Shown: positions 26,179 through 34,760 of the stretch, one piece after another | Numbering within the stretch: the first letter of the stretch is position 1 | Layout of the letters: the number at the start of each line of letters is the position of its first letter | Assembly: GCF_002924445.1 (NCBI RefSeq) | Contig: NZ_PIGG01000081.1 | Coordinates: forward strand, 119,466 to 183,465 | Source: Minwuia thermotolerans | Lineage (GTDB): Bacteria > Pseudomonadota > Alphaproteobacteria > Minwuiales > Minwuiaceae | Direction of reading: 5' to 3' | Length of the DNA stretch: 64,000 bases | Notes under the pieces: generated by a model | What the model was told of the DNA's origin: nothing | Database searches by the model: none | What the model saw: only the letters and a program-made list of their open reading frames with translations | Made by a program: the position numbers and the translations under genes

Positions 26179-27804
26179 CTAGATCCGCTTCACCTTGTAG
26201 CCGACGGATTCGCGGTCCCAGGTGCTTTCGGTCAGGCCGCGCTCGCGCAGCTTGTTCTTCTGGATCTTGGACGACGGCGTCTTCGGGATCTCGTCGAGAA
26301 ATTCGATGAAGCGCGGCACGGCGAAATAGGGCATGCGGGGCGTGCAGAAATCCAGCAGTTCCACGGGGTCGGGCGCCTGGGCGCCGGGCTCCAGCACGAG
26401 GCAGGCCATGACCTCGTCCTCGCCGCCTTGCTCGGCCTTCACCGCGACGGCCGCCGCCTCGGCGATGGCCGGGTGTTCCAGCAGCACCGATTCCACCTCG
26501 TAGGAGGAGATGTTCTCGCCGCGGCGGCGGATCGTGTCCTTGATGCGGTCGATGTACCAGAGGAAGTTCCGCTCATCGAGGCGGCCGGCGTCGCCGGTGT
26601 GGAACCAGAAATTCCGCCAGGTGTCGACCGTGCGGTCGGGCATGCCGTTATAGCCCTGCATGAAGCAGAAGGGTTCCTTCGGCCGGATCAGGATCTCGCC
26701 GACCTCGCCGGTGGGCAGCGGTTCGTCGGTCTCCGGGTCGGCGATGCGAACCTCGAAGAATTCGTCCCAGACCTTGCCGGAACAACCGGGCTCGTCAGGC
26801 GCGTCGAAGGGCCGCCAGGCGGGGATGTTGCACTCGGTCATGCCGAACAGCTCGCTGAATTTCGGAATGCCGAAGCGTTCGCGCAGCGCCGAGACCGTCT
26901 CGTTGGTCACCGGCACGGCGTTGAGCATACGCAGCCTGTTGTCGCGCTCGCCTTCCTTCCTCGGCTGGGCAAGGACGAAATCGTTCATCACGCCCAGCAG
27001 GTTGGTGACGGTCGCCTGATACTTCTTCACGTCATCGATCCACTGCTTCGGGCTGAACTGCTTCATCAGCACGGCGCTGCCGCCCGCCAGCATGGTCGAG
27101 TAGGTCTGCATCAGTATGCCCTGGGCGTGGAACAGCGGCATGCAGATGTAATAGCGGTCGTCTTCCGTCAGGTTCAGCGCACGCTGCTGGGAGACGCCGA
27201 TCAGGTGCAGGTGCCCGTGCGGCATCAGCACCGCCTTGGAAGGTCCTGTGGTGCCGGAGGTGAACATGACCATGCCGATGTCGCGGTAGGTGACCTCGGT
27301 GTTGTGATCGGCCGTCGAGCCGCCCTCCAGCTCCGAATAGGGCCTGACGTCGATCCGGTCGAACGCCGGCACTTCGCCGTCCTGCAAGGGCTCGCCCGGC
27401 ACGTAGATCGTTTCCAGATCCGGGACCGTGTCCTCGATGTCGGCCACCCAGGGCAGGAACTCCCGCTCGACCACGGCGATCCGGGCCTTGCAGTTGGTCA
27501 GCACGTGGGTCAGGAAGCGTCCCTTGTAGGCGGTGTTCACCGCCACCGCGACCGCGCCGATGCGGTTCAGGCCGAACCAGCACCAGAGATATTCCAGCCG
27601 GTTGTGCAGCATCAGCACGACATGCTCGCCGAACTGCACGCCGATCTCACGGAAGCGGTGGCCCGTCGCGTTGGCGATCTCGTGCGCCTGCGCATAGGTG
27701 TAGGGTTCGCCGTCCTCGAACTGCATGAAGGGGCGGTCGCCGCGCTCGCGCGCCTGCCGCGCCAGCGTCCGGCCGATCACCCATTCGGACTTGTCCGTCA
27801 TCAT
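26179..27804 (-). CDS. ATP-dependent acyl-CoA ligase (CaiC-like)
   Basis: This second AMP-forming ligase (541 residues) belongs to the carnitine-CoA/medium-chain acyl-CoA ligase branch. Motifs are 'VMFTSGTTGPSKAVLMPHGH' (P-loop), 'LFGMTECNIPAWRP', 'HTGDAGRLDERNFLWYIDR' and 'IRRRGENISSYEVESVLLEHP', with C-terminal 'PKTPSSKIQKNKLRERG' carrying the catalytic Lys. I use the ATG at 27804, which has GGGGAGG 7 bases upstream; an in-frame extension to 27864 would run into the divergent gene's leader. It is divergent from the dehydrogenase gene, so the two may be co-regulated. Confidence 0.92.
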   Translation of the reverse strand: MMTDKSEWVIGRTLARQARERGDRPFMQFEDGEPYTYAQAHEIANATGHRFREIGVQFGEHVVLMLHNRLEYLWCWFGLNRIGAVAVAVNTAYKGRFLTHVLTNCKARIAVVEREFLPWVADIEDTVPDLETIYVPGEPLQDGEVPAFDRIDVRPYSELEGGSTADHNTEVTYRDIGMVMFTSGTTGPSKAVLMPHGHLHLIGVSQQRALNLTEDDRYYICMPLFHAQGILMQTYSTMLAGGSAVLMKQFSPKQWIDDVKKYQATVTNLLGVMNDFVLAQPRKEGERDNRLRMLNAVPVTNETVSALRERFGIPKFSELFGMTECNIPAWRPFDAPDEPGCSGKVWDEFFEVRIADPETDEPLPTGEVGEILIRPKEPFCFMQGYNGMPDRTVDTWRNFWFHTGDAGRLDERNFLWYIDRIKDTIRRRGENISSYEVESVLLEHPAIAEAAAVAVKAEQGGEDEVMACLVLEPGAQAPDPVELLDFCTPRMPYFAVPRFIEFLDEIPKTPSSKIQKNKLRERGLTESTWDRESVGYKVKRI

Positions 27805-27911
27805 CTGCCGCCTCCCCAAGCGTCGCCTCTGACCGAGGGGCATACTATAGTGCGCGGTGGACAATGAAAACGCGGCCTGCTGAATGGCCGAAGGCCCGGG
27901 AGGGGCGCAGC

Positions 27912-28982
27912 TTGAACGACACGATTTCCATCGCCGTGCTGCCCGGGGACGGCATCGGGCCCGAGGTCACGGGGCCGGCGCTGAAGGTGCTGGACCGAGC
28001 CGCCGGCATCTTCGGCTTCCGCGTCTCCGCGGTCGAACATCCGGCGGGCGCCGGGCACTACCGCGATCACGGCGAGGCGCTGCCGCAGTCCACGGTGGAC
28101 GCGGTGGGCCGGGCGGACGCCACGCTGCTCGCCGCCATGGGCCTGCCGGAAGTGCGCTATGCCGACAACACGGAGATCGTGCCCCAGATCGACCTGCGCG
28201 AGATCTTCGGCCTTTTCGGCGGCGTGCGTCCGATCCGCGCCTGGCTGCCCGACGCCGTGCCGCTGAAGGACCCGCGGGGCCGCGATATCGACTTCGTCCT
28301 GGTCCGGGAGTCTACCGAGGGCCTGTTCGTCGGCCGCGGCAAGGAACAGGCCGACGGCGACCGGGCCGTCCGCGACATCATGGAGGTGACGCGGACGACG
28401 TCGGAGAAGCTGTTCCGCTTCTCCTTCGACCTCGCCCGCACGCGCCGCAAGCAGCTGACCCTGGTCGACAAGGCCAACGTGCTGGGCTCCATGGCCTTCT
28501 TCCGGCGCATCTTCGACGAGATCGCGGCCGAATATCCGGACGTCACGACGGAGCGGCTCTACGTCGACGCCTGCGCCATGGCGATGGTGCAGCGGCCATG
28601 GGCCTTCGACGTCATGGTGACCGAGAACATGTTTGGCGACATCCTCTCCGATCTCGGTGCCGGCCTGATCGGCGGCCTGGGTCTGGCGCCCTCGGGCGAT
28701 ATCGGCGGCGACGTCGCGATCTTCCAGCCGAGCCACGGCACCGCGCCGGACATCATGGGCCAGGGCATCGCCAACCCGGCCGCCATGATCCTCTCGGCCG
28801 CGCTGATGCTGGACTGGCTGGGCCGCCGCCGCGAGGACGAACGCCTGCAGCGGGCGGCCTCCGCCATCGAACGGGCCGTCGAGGCGGCGCTCGGCTCCGG
28901 CGCCGCGCGTACCCGCGACCTGGGCGGAAAAGCCACCACTGCCGCCGCCGCCGACGCGGTGCTCGCGGAACTCAAGGGGTGA
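27912..28982 (+). CDS. Isopropylmalate/tartrate dehydrogenase-family enzyme
   Basis: This NAD-dependent beta-decarboxylating dehydrogenase of the IMDH/ICDH/tartrate dehydrogenase family has about 356 residues. The N-terminus 'ISIAVLPGDGIGPEV' is classic; 'VLVRESTEGLFVGRG' is the substrate loop, 'DKANVLG' and 'VDACAMAMVQRPWAFDVMVTENMFGDILSD' carry the catalytic Lys and Asp residues, and 'SHGTAPDIMGQGIANP' binds the adenine. A TTG at 27912 with AGGGG 7 bases upstream fits the family start better than the ATG at 27864. It is not with leuCD, so a role in tartrate/malate-type catabolism is more likely than leucine synthesis (inference). Confidence 0.88.
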   Translation: MNDTISIAVLPGDGIGPEVTGPALKVLDRAAGIFGFRVSAVEHPAGAGHYRDHGEALPQSTVDAVGRADATLLAAMGLPEVRYADNTEIVPQIDLREIFGLFGGVRPIRAWLPDAVPLKDPRGRDIDFVLVRESTEGLFVGRGKEQADGDRAVRDIMEVTRTTSEKLFRFSFDLARTRRKQLTLVDKANVLGSMAFFRRIFDEIAAEYPDVTTERLYVDACAMAMVQRPWAFDVMVTENMFGDILSDLGAGLIGGLGLAPSGDIGGDVAIFQPSHGTAPDIMGQGIANPAAMILSAALMLDWLGRRREDERLQRAASAIERAVEAALGSGAARTRDLGGKATTAAAADAVLAELKG

Positions 28983-29986
28983 GTTTGCGCGTCCTCGGCG
29001 TCGGCGCCGGCTATTTCGCGCAGTTCCACTACGATTCCTGGAAGCGGCTGGACCGCGCCGAACTGGCCGGCGTGTGCGACCTCGACGTCGGAAAGGCGGA
29101 GGCCGTGGGCGGGGCGCCGGCCTTCGCCGATCTCGATGAAGCGCTGGAGAAGACCGCGCCTGACGTGGTCGATCTGATCACCACGCCGGCGACACGTCTG
29201 GTGCTGGCACGGCGCGTGTCCGAGCGCGGTCTGCCGATGATCCTGCAGAAGCCGCTGGCCGACGACCTGGCCGGCGCCCGGGCCATCGCCGACACGGTCG
29301 AGGCGGCCGGGGTCCGGGCGCTGGTGCATGAGAACTTCCGCTTCCAGCCCTGGTACCGGGAAGCGCGGAGGCTGCTCGACGCGGGCCTGCTGGGCGCGCC
29401 GCAGTCGATCCTGTTCCGCCTCCGGCCCGGCGACGGTCGCGGCCCGGACGCCTACCTCGCCCGCCAGCCCTATTTCCGGCAGATGCCGCGCTTCCTCGTC
29501 CACGAGACCGGTATCCACTTCATCGATACCTTCCGCTTCCTGTTGGGCGAGGTGGGGGAGGTTTGCGCCGATCTCCGCCGCCTCAACCCGGCGATCGCGG
29601 GCGAGGACGCCGGGATCGTCCTGTTCCGCTTCCGGGACGGTGGCCGCGGCGTCTTCGACGCCAACCGGCTGGCGGAGTTCGAGGCGGCGAACCCGCGGCT
29701 CACCATGGGCGAGCTCTGGCTGGACGGTACGGAAGCGCGGCTCCGGCTCACGGGCGACGGTGCGCTCTGGGTCAAGCCCAACGGACAGGCCGAACGCCGC
29801 CATGGCTACGCCTGGGACGACCGGGGCTTCGGCGGCGACTGCGTGCATGCCTTCCAGGCGCACGCCCTGGCCCACTTCCTGGACGGCGCGCCGCCGGAGA
29901 CGAACGTCCGCGCCTATCTCCGCAATATCGAGATCGAGGAAGCCGTCTACCGCTCGGCCGAGGAAGGGCGGTGGGTGGCGGTGTAG
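28979..29986 (+). CDS. Gfo/Idh/MocA-family oxidoreductase
   Basis: This 335-residue NAD(P)-dependent sugar/polyol-type dehydrogenase has an N-terminal Rossmann fold ('RVLGVGAGYFAQFH') and the family 'EKP' catalytic loop, here 'LQKPLADDLAGA' with Gln in place of Glu. 'LVHENFRFQPWYREARRLL' and 'VHETGIHFIDTFRFLLGEV' belong to the C-terminal domain; the His in 'ETGIHFID' is the usual acid/base region. The GTG at 28979 shares GTGA with the stop of the dehydrogenase gene, so the two are coupled and may act on the same substrate route. Substrate unknown. Confidence 0.92.
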   Translation: MSLRVLGVGAGYFAQFHYDSWKRLDRAELAGVCDLDVGKAEAVGGAPAFADLDEALEKTAPDVVDLITTPATRLVLARRVSERGLPMILQKPLADDLAGARAIADTVEAAGVRALVHENFRFQPWYREARRLLDAGLLGAPQSILFRLRPGDGRGPDAYLARQPYFRQMPRFLVHETGIHFIDTFRFLLGEVGEVCADLRRLNPAIAGEDAGIVLFRFRDGGRGVFDANRLAEFEAANPRLTMGELWLDGTEARLRLTGDGALWVKPNGQAERRHGYAWDDRGFGGDCVHAFQAHALAHFLDGAPPETNVRAYLRNIEIEEAVYRSAEEGRWVAV

Positions 29987-30002
29987 CGTCGAATTCGCGG
30001 TG

Positions 30003-30087
30003 TCATGCCCGCCCTGTGCGGGCATCCGGTTGAATCATTGACTGGCGGCGCAGCCGCTCCGGACCCCCGCACCAGGCGGGGGTGACA
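30003..30087 (+). repeat. Intergenic palindromic repeat, copy A
   Basis: This 85-base element lies between the oxidoreductase and cobO 3' ends. It starts with the hairpin TCATGCCCGCCC-TGTGCGGGCATCCGG, passes through TGCGGCG-like and GCAGCCGCTCCGG segments and ends in a second GC palindrome (CCCCCGCACCAGGCGGGGG). It matches the minus strand of copy B near 61.6 kb over nearly its full length. Its position between convergent genes would suit a transcription-end or mRNA-stabilising hairpin. Confidence 0.75.
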
Positions 30088-30183
30088 GGTTCTTGCCGGA
30101 ACGTCATTGCCCGTTCGTCCGGCCGGTCGCTCGCGGGACGGCGGGCTGGCCGGCCCCGCCATCTCCAGTTCGCCTGTTCCGTT

Positions 30184-30801
30184 CTAGAACTCCACGCCCT
30201 GCTGCGCCTTGACGCCGGCGCGGAAGGGGTGGGCGAGCATGGTCATCTCGGTGGCGAGATCCGCGATCTCCAGCAGCTCGTCCTTGGCGTTGCGGCCGGT
30301 GATGACGACGTGGGTCATCTCCGGCTTCTCGTTCTTCAGGAAATCGACGATCTCCCCGACCGGGATGTAGTCGTATCGCAGCGCGATGTTGAGTTCGTCC
30401 AGCAGGACCATCTTCACCTCCGGGTCGAGGATCAACTCCTTGGCGCGCTCCCAAGCGGCGCGGGCGTTGGCGACGTCACGCTCGCGGTCCTGGGTCTCCC
30501 AGGTGAAGCCCTCCCCCATGGTCTCGAAGGTGCAGAGGTCGGAGAACCGCTCCTCGATCAGGCGCCGCTCGCCGGTGTCCATGCCGCCCTTGATGAACTG
30601 CACCACGGCGCAGCGCATGCCGTGGGCGATACAGCGGAAGATCATGCCGAAGGCGGCGGTCGACTTGCCCTTGCCCTTGCCGGTGTGGACCACGATCAGG
30701 CCCTTCTCGCCGGTCTTGGTGGCCATGATCTTGTCCCGCGCGGCCTTCTTCTTGGCCATCTTCTCGTTGTGGCGGGCGTTGGGATCTTCATGCTCGGCCA
30801 T
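30184..30801 (-). CDS. cobO: Cob(I)yrinic acid a,c-diamide adenosyltransferase
   Basis: It adenosylates the cobalt of corrinoids in the aerobic B12 pathway (CobO/BtuR family, 205 residues). The P-loop 'VHTGKGKGKSTAAFGM' (about 38-52) is the family signature; 'VQFIKGGMDTGERRLIE', 'VLLDELNIALRYDYIP' and 'HVVITGRNAKDELLEIADLATEMT' follow. It is the last gene of the riboswitch-led operon, starting 3 bases after the cobN stop. The Lys-rich N-terminal 30 residues are typical of the group. Confidence 0.97.
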   Translation of the reverse strand: MAEHEDPNARHNEKMAKKKAARDKIMATKTGEKGLIVVHTGKGKGKSTAAFGMIFRCIAHGMRCAVVQFIKGGMDTGERRLIEERFSDLCTFETMGEGFTWETQDRERDVANARAAWERAKELILDPEVKMVLLDELNIALRYDYIPVGEIVDFLKNEKPEMTHVVITGRNAKDELLEIADLATEMTMLAHPFRAGVKAQQGVEF

Positions 30802-30804
30802 CGG

Positions 30805-33800
30805 TCAGCCTCCCTCGATCAGTTCGTTCAGTCGTACTGTGGCGTCATTGGCCTGCGGGCGCCAGAAGCCGCGCCGGATCGCCTCGTCCAGCCGCGCCGC
30901 GATTTCCTTCAGCGCCGCCGGATTGTGTTCGGCGATGAAGCCGCGCACGGCATCGTCGGCCAGATAGGCGCGGTAGAGCAGGTCGAAATGGTGCGAGCCG
31001 ACCGCGCTGGTGGTCGCCGCGAAGGCGAAGAGGTAGTCCACCGTCGCTGCGATTTCGAAGGCGCCCTTGTAGCCGTGGCGCATGACGCCTTCGATCCATT
31101 TCGGGTTCGCGGCGCGAGAACGCACGACCCGGCCGACCTCTTCCGACAGGGTACGGATGACGGGACGTTGGGGCCGGGAATGGTCGTTGTGATAGCTGAC
31201 CGGCTCCGCCCCCCTCAGGTGGGTGACGGCGGCGTTCATCCCGCCCTCGAACTGGTAGTAGTCGTCGGAATCGAGGATGTCGTGCTCGCGGTTGTCCTGG
31301 TTCTGGACGACCGCCTCGACGTTGGCGAGCCGGGTTTCCAGTTCGCCGCGCGCCCGGTCGCCCTCCGCGCCCGCGCCATAGGCGTAGCCGCCCCAGTTCA
31401 GGAAGCTGTCGGCCAGATCGCCCCGGTTCTCCCACAGCCGTTCGTCGATCAGCGCCTGCAGCCCTGCGCCATAGGCGCCGGGCTTGGCGCCGAAGATGCG
31501 GTAGCCCGCCCGGCGCTCGGCTTCGGCGCGGTCCAGCCCGCCATCCGCGAGTTGCGCCGCCTCGCGGACAAAGGCGGCGGCCAGCGGGTTGTCGTCGGGA
31601 CTCTCGTCCAGCGCCATGATCGCGCGCACCGCCGAATCGAACAGGTCGATCTGCACGGGAAAGGCGTCGCGGAAGAAGCCGGAGATGCGCAGCGTGACGT
31701 CGACGCGGGGCCGGCCCAGCGCCGTGGCGGGAATGATCTCGAAGCCCGTGACGCGCCGGGACGCCTTCTCCCAGACCGGACGCGCGCCGATCAGGGCCAG
31801 CGCCTGGGCGATGTCGTCGCCGCCGGTGCGCATGTTCGACGTGCCCCAGGCGGTCAGCGCCATGGTGCGCGGCCAGTCGCCCTGGTCCTGCATGTGGCGT
31901 TCGATCAGCCGGCTGGCGGACTTCCAGCCCAGCGTCCACGCGGCCTCGGTCGGCATGGCGCGGCTGTCGATGGAGAAGAAGTTGCGGCCCGTCGGCAGCA
32001 CATCGGCCCGGCCCCGCGTCGGCGCGCCCGACGGTCCCGGCGGCACGAAGCGGCCGTCGAGGCCACGCAGCAACGCTGTCATCTCCGCCGCGCCGCAGCT
32101 ATCCAGCGCCGGCGCGAGGTCTCTGTCGAGACGGTCGAGAATTTTCGCTGACTCCGGCATCCCCCCCACCCGGCGCTCCGCGCCGACCTCCCCCAAGGGC
32201 GAATTGAAGCCCGTCTCCTCTTCTCCCTTCCCCTTGATGGGGGAGGGCCGGGGAGGGGGTAATAGCGAAACGCTTGCCACCAGTTCGGCCGCCAGAAGTT
32301 CGATCCGCTCGACGGTGTCGCCCGCCGTGCGCCAGGGGGCGTCGTCGGCCTTCGCCAGCGCGTCCGGTTTCGGTCCCGTCCACGGCGCGCCGAGGTCGCA
32401 GTCCAGCGGATCGAAGCCCAGTCCGAGATCGTCGGCGATGGCGCGGTGGAGCGAACCGTGGTTGCGACCCGGCACGCGGGCGAGAGCGACCAGCAGGTCG
32501 CGCCTCTGCCGTCCATCCGGCGATTGACCGAAGACATGCAGGCCGTCGCGGATCTGCGCTTCCTTCAGTTCGCAGAGATAGTTGTCGAGCGCCTGGAAGG
32601 CGGCCTCCTCGTCGTCGCCGGGGGCGATGCCGGCATCGGCGTCCAGCCCCTCGGTGCGGACCAGCGACAGGATCTCCTTCTTCAGGTGCTCCAGCCGGCG
32701 GCGGTCGAGGCCGGCGGCGTCGTAGTACTCGTCGACCAGCGCTTCCAGGTCCTTCAGCGCGCCATAGGTCTCCGCGCGGGTCATGGGCGGCGTCAGGTGG
32801 TCGACGATCACGGCGGCGCTGCGGCGCTTGGCCTGGGAGCCTTCGCCCGGATCGTTGACGATGAAGGGATAGAGATGGGGCAGGGCGCCCAGCGCCGCCT
32901 CCGGAAAGCAGCTTTCCGAGAGCGCCAGGGCCTTGCCCGGCAACCATTCCAGATTGCCGTGCTTTCCCAGATGGACGATGGCGTCCGCGCCGAAGGACCG
33001 CCGGAGCCAGCAGTAGAACGCGAGATAGCCGTGCGGCGGCGGCAGATCGGGGCTGTGATAGCTTTCCTTCGGGTCGATCTGGTAGCCGCGGGCCGGTTGC
33101 ACGGCGACCACGGCGTTGCCGAACTCGATGACGGAGAGCACGAAGCCGCCGCGGGCGGGATCGTGGAACGGATCCGTTTCCGGCGCGCCCCAGCGGTCCT
33201 CAACGGTCCGCCGCAGGTCTTCCGGCTGGCCTTCCCAGAAACGGCGGTAGTCGTCCGTCGCCAGCACCACGCCGCCGGTGCGTTCGGTCCGGTCGGTCAG
33301 CCAGTTGGTCGGACCGGCCATGATCCGGTCCATCAGCACCTTGCTTGCCTCAGGCGCCCCCTCGATGCGGTACCCGGCGTCCCGCAGCGCGCTCAGCACG
33401 CCAACCGTGCTGGCGGGCGTGTCCAGACCGACGCCGTTGGCGAGCCGTCCGTCGCGGTTGGGGTAGTTGGCGAGCACCAGCGCGACCTTGCGTTCGGCAG
33501 CGGGCTTGCGGCGCAGCGTCGTCCAGTTGCGCGCCAGTTCGGCGACGAACCGGACCCGGTCGGCGCGGGGCTTCGGCGTGACGATGGCGCACTGGACGTC
33601 CTCGTCGAACGCCGCCTCGGCCTTGAAGGAGATCGCCCGGCTGAGCACCCGGCCGTCCACTTCCGGCAGGGCGACGTGCATGGCGATGTCGCGCGGTCCC
33701 AGGCCCTGCATGGATTCGGCCCAGGCCGCCTCGGAACTGGAGGCCATGACGACCTGCAGCACCGGCGTGTCCTCCGATTCCAGTACGGTGTTCAGGATCT

Positions 33801-34635
33801 CGGCCGAGCCGTCCGCCTCGCCCGGCTTGCCGACGGCGAAGGCGGTCAGGTTGAGGACGATGTCGGGGCGCGCCTCGGCCATGATCCCGCGCAGCACATC
33901 CGCCGAGAGCTCTTCCTTCAAGCTGGCGACGAAGACTGGCACGGGCTGCAGCCCGGCTTCTTCCAGCGCCCCGATCAGCGCGTCGACAGGTTCCGTCGAG
34001 CCGCCCTGCAACAGTGCGCGGTAGAAGACGACCATGGCCGCCGGCCGGGCGCGTCCGGTCTGCACCTCGGCGAGCGAGGGCGCTTCCCGGCCGGGCCAGT
34101 AGAGCCCGGCGCGCATGAGTCGCTTCGGCGGGGGCGGGGCCTCGCCGCCTTCCAGCAGCGTGCGGCAGAGCGCCAGCCAGTGGCGGTAGTTGGCCGGGCC
34201 GCCCTCTGAGAGATAGCGGTGCAAGTCCTCGTAGCGCTCGCCATTGAGCGTCGAAACCGCCTTCAGGTCGGCGTCGGGCTTCTCGTCGCCGGGCAGGGCG
34301 GCGAACGCGATTCCCTTCTCCCGGCAGGCGTTGGCGATCTCCTCGATGCAGTAGGACCAGTAGCCGACGCCGCCCAGGAAACGCCCGACCACCAGCCGCG
34401 CGCCGGCGACGGTGTTCTCGACATACTGGTCCACCGACATGGGATGCTTCAGGAACATCAGGTTGGCGAGACGCAAAGCCGGCGCTTCCGGTCCAAGCTC
34501 CCGCCGCGCCGCGGCCAGCGCCGCGATCTCCGTGTCTGCCGCGGTCAGGAAGACGACATCGGCCGGGCTCTGGGCCAGGTCGACCGCTTCCGTCCCGTCG
34601 TCGATCTGTCCGGGCTGCGCCTGGAGGAGATGCAT
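30805..34635 (-). CDS. cobN: Cobaltochelatase subunit CobN
   Basis: This is the large subunit of the aerobic ATP-dependent cobalt chelatase, which inserts Co(II) into hydrogenobyrinic acid a,c-diamide. The 1276 residues and family blocks 'LKHPMSVDQYVENTVAG', 'ANYPNRDGRLANGVGLDTPAST', 'PPPHGYLAFYCWLRRSFGADAIVHLGKHGNLEWLPGK' and 'AVTHLRGAEPVSYHNDHSRP' identify it. The ATG at 34635 follows GGAAGGG. Residues about 790-827 are an in-frame insert of a palindromic repeat ('PPPRPSPIKGKGEEE...'). CobS and CobT, the AAA partners, are not in the window. Confidence 0.97.
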   Translation of the reverse strand: MHLLQAQPGQIDDGTEAVDLAQSPADVVFLTAADTEIAALAAARRELGPEAPALRLANLMFLKHPMSVDQYVENTVAGARLVVGRFLGGVGYWSYCIEEIANACREKGIAFAALPGDEKPDADLKAVSTLNGERYEDLHRYLSEGGPANYRHWLALCRTLLEGGEAPPPPKRLMRAGLYWPGREAPSLAEVQTGRARPAAMVVFYRALLQGGSTEPVDALIGALEEAGLQPVPVFVASLKEELSADVLRGIMAEARPDIVLNLTAFAVGKPGEADGSAEILNTVLESEDTPVLQVVMASSSEAAWAESMQGLGPRDIAMHVALPEVDGRVLSRAISFKAEAAFDEDVQCAIVTPKPRADRVRFVAELARNWTTLRRKPAAERKVALVLANYPNRDGRLANGVGLDTPASTVGVLSALRDAGYRIEGAPEASKVLMDRIMAGPTNWLTDRTERTGGVVLATDDYRRFWEGQPEDLRRTVEDRWGAPETDPFHDPARGGFVLSVIEFGNAVVAVQPARGYQIDPKESYHSPDLPPPHGYLAFYCWLRRSFGADAIVHLGKHGNLEWLPGKALALSESCFPEAALGALPHLYPFIVNDPGEGSQAKRRSAAVIVDHLTPPMTRAETYGALKDLEALVDEYYDAAGLDRRRLEHLKKEILSLVRTEGLDADAGIAPGDDEEAAFQALDNYLCELKEAQIRDGLHVFGQSPDGRQRRDLLVALARVPGRNHGSLHRAIADDLGLGFDPLDCDLGAPWTGPKPDALAKADDAPWRTAGDTVERIELLAAELVASVSLLPPPRPSPIKGKGEEETGFNSPLGEVGAERRVGGMPESAKILDRLDRDLAPALDSCGAAEMTALLRGLDGRFVPPGPSGAPTRGRADVLPTGRNFFSIDSRAMPTEAAWTLGWKSASRLIERHMQDQGDWPRTMALTAWGTSNMRTGGDDIAQALALIGARPVWEKASRRVTGFEIIPATALGRPRVDVTLRISGFFRDAFPVQIDLFDSAVRAIMALDESPDDNPLAAAFVREAAQLADGGLDRAEAERRAGYRIFGAKPGAYGAGLQALIDERLWENRGDLADSFLNWGGYAYGAGAEGDRARGELETRLANVEAVVQNQDNREHDILDSDDYYQFEGGMNAAVTHLRGAEPVSYHNDHSRPQRPVIRTLSEEVGRVVRSRAANPKWIEGVMRHGYKGAFEIAATVDYLFAFAATTSAVGSHHFDLLYRAYLADDAVRGFIAEHNPAALKEIAARLDEAIRRGFWRPQANDATVRLNELIEGG
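32155..32270 (-). repeat. Palindromic repeat inserted in frame within cobN
   Basis: Inside cobN a GC-rich, C/G-tract segment has inverted arms CCTCCCCCAAGGG (about 32189-32201) and CCCTTGATGGGGGAGG (about 32232-32247), with further C-run and G-run complements outside them. Its translation, 'PPPRPSPIKGKGEEE' to 'GEVGAERRVGG', is low complexity and unlike the surrounding CobN. The same kind of palindrome is widespread between genes in alphaproteobacteria. The insert keeps the frame. Confidence 0.7.
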
Positions 34636-34760
34636 CAGACCCTTCCGATGAATGTGGTGGCGCCCCTGGACCGGATCCAGGAGGCCGGGCGCGGGCGGTT
34701 CAACCGGATTCCTGGGGCAGGCCCGAGGATATCAAGCCATGGCGACCGGCAGGCCGGTTC

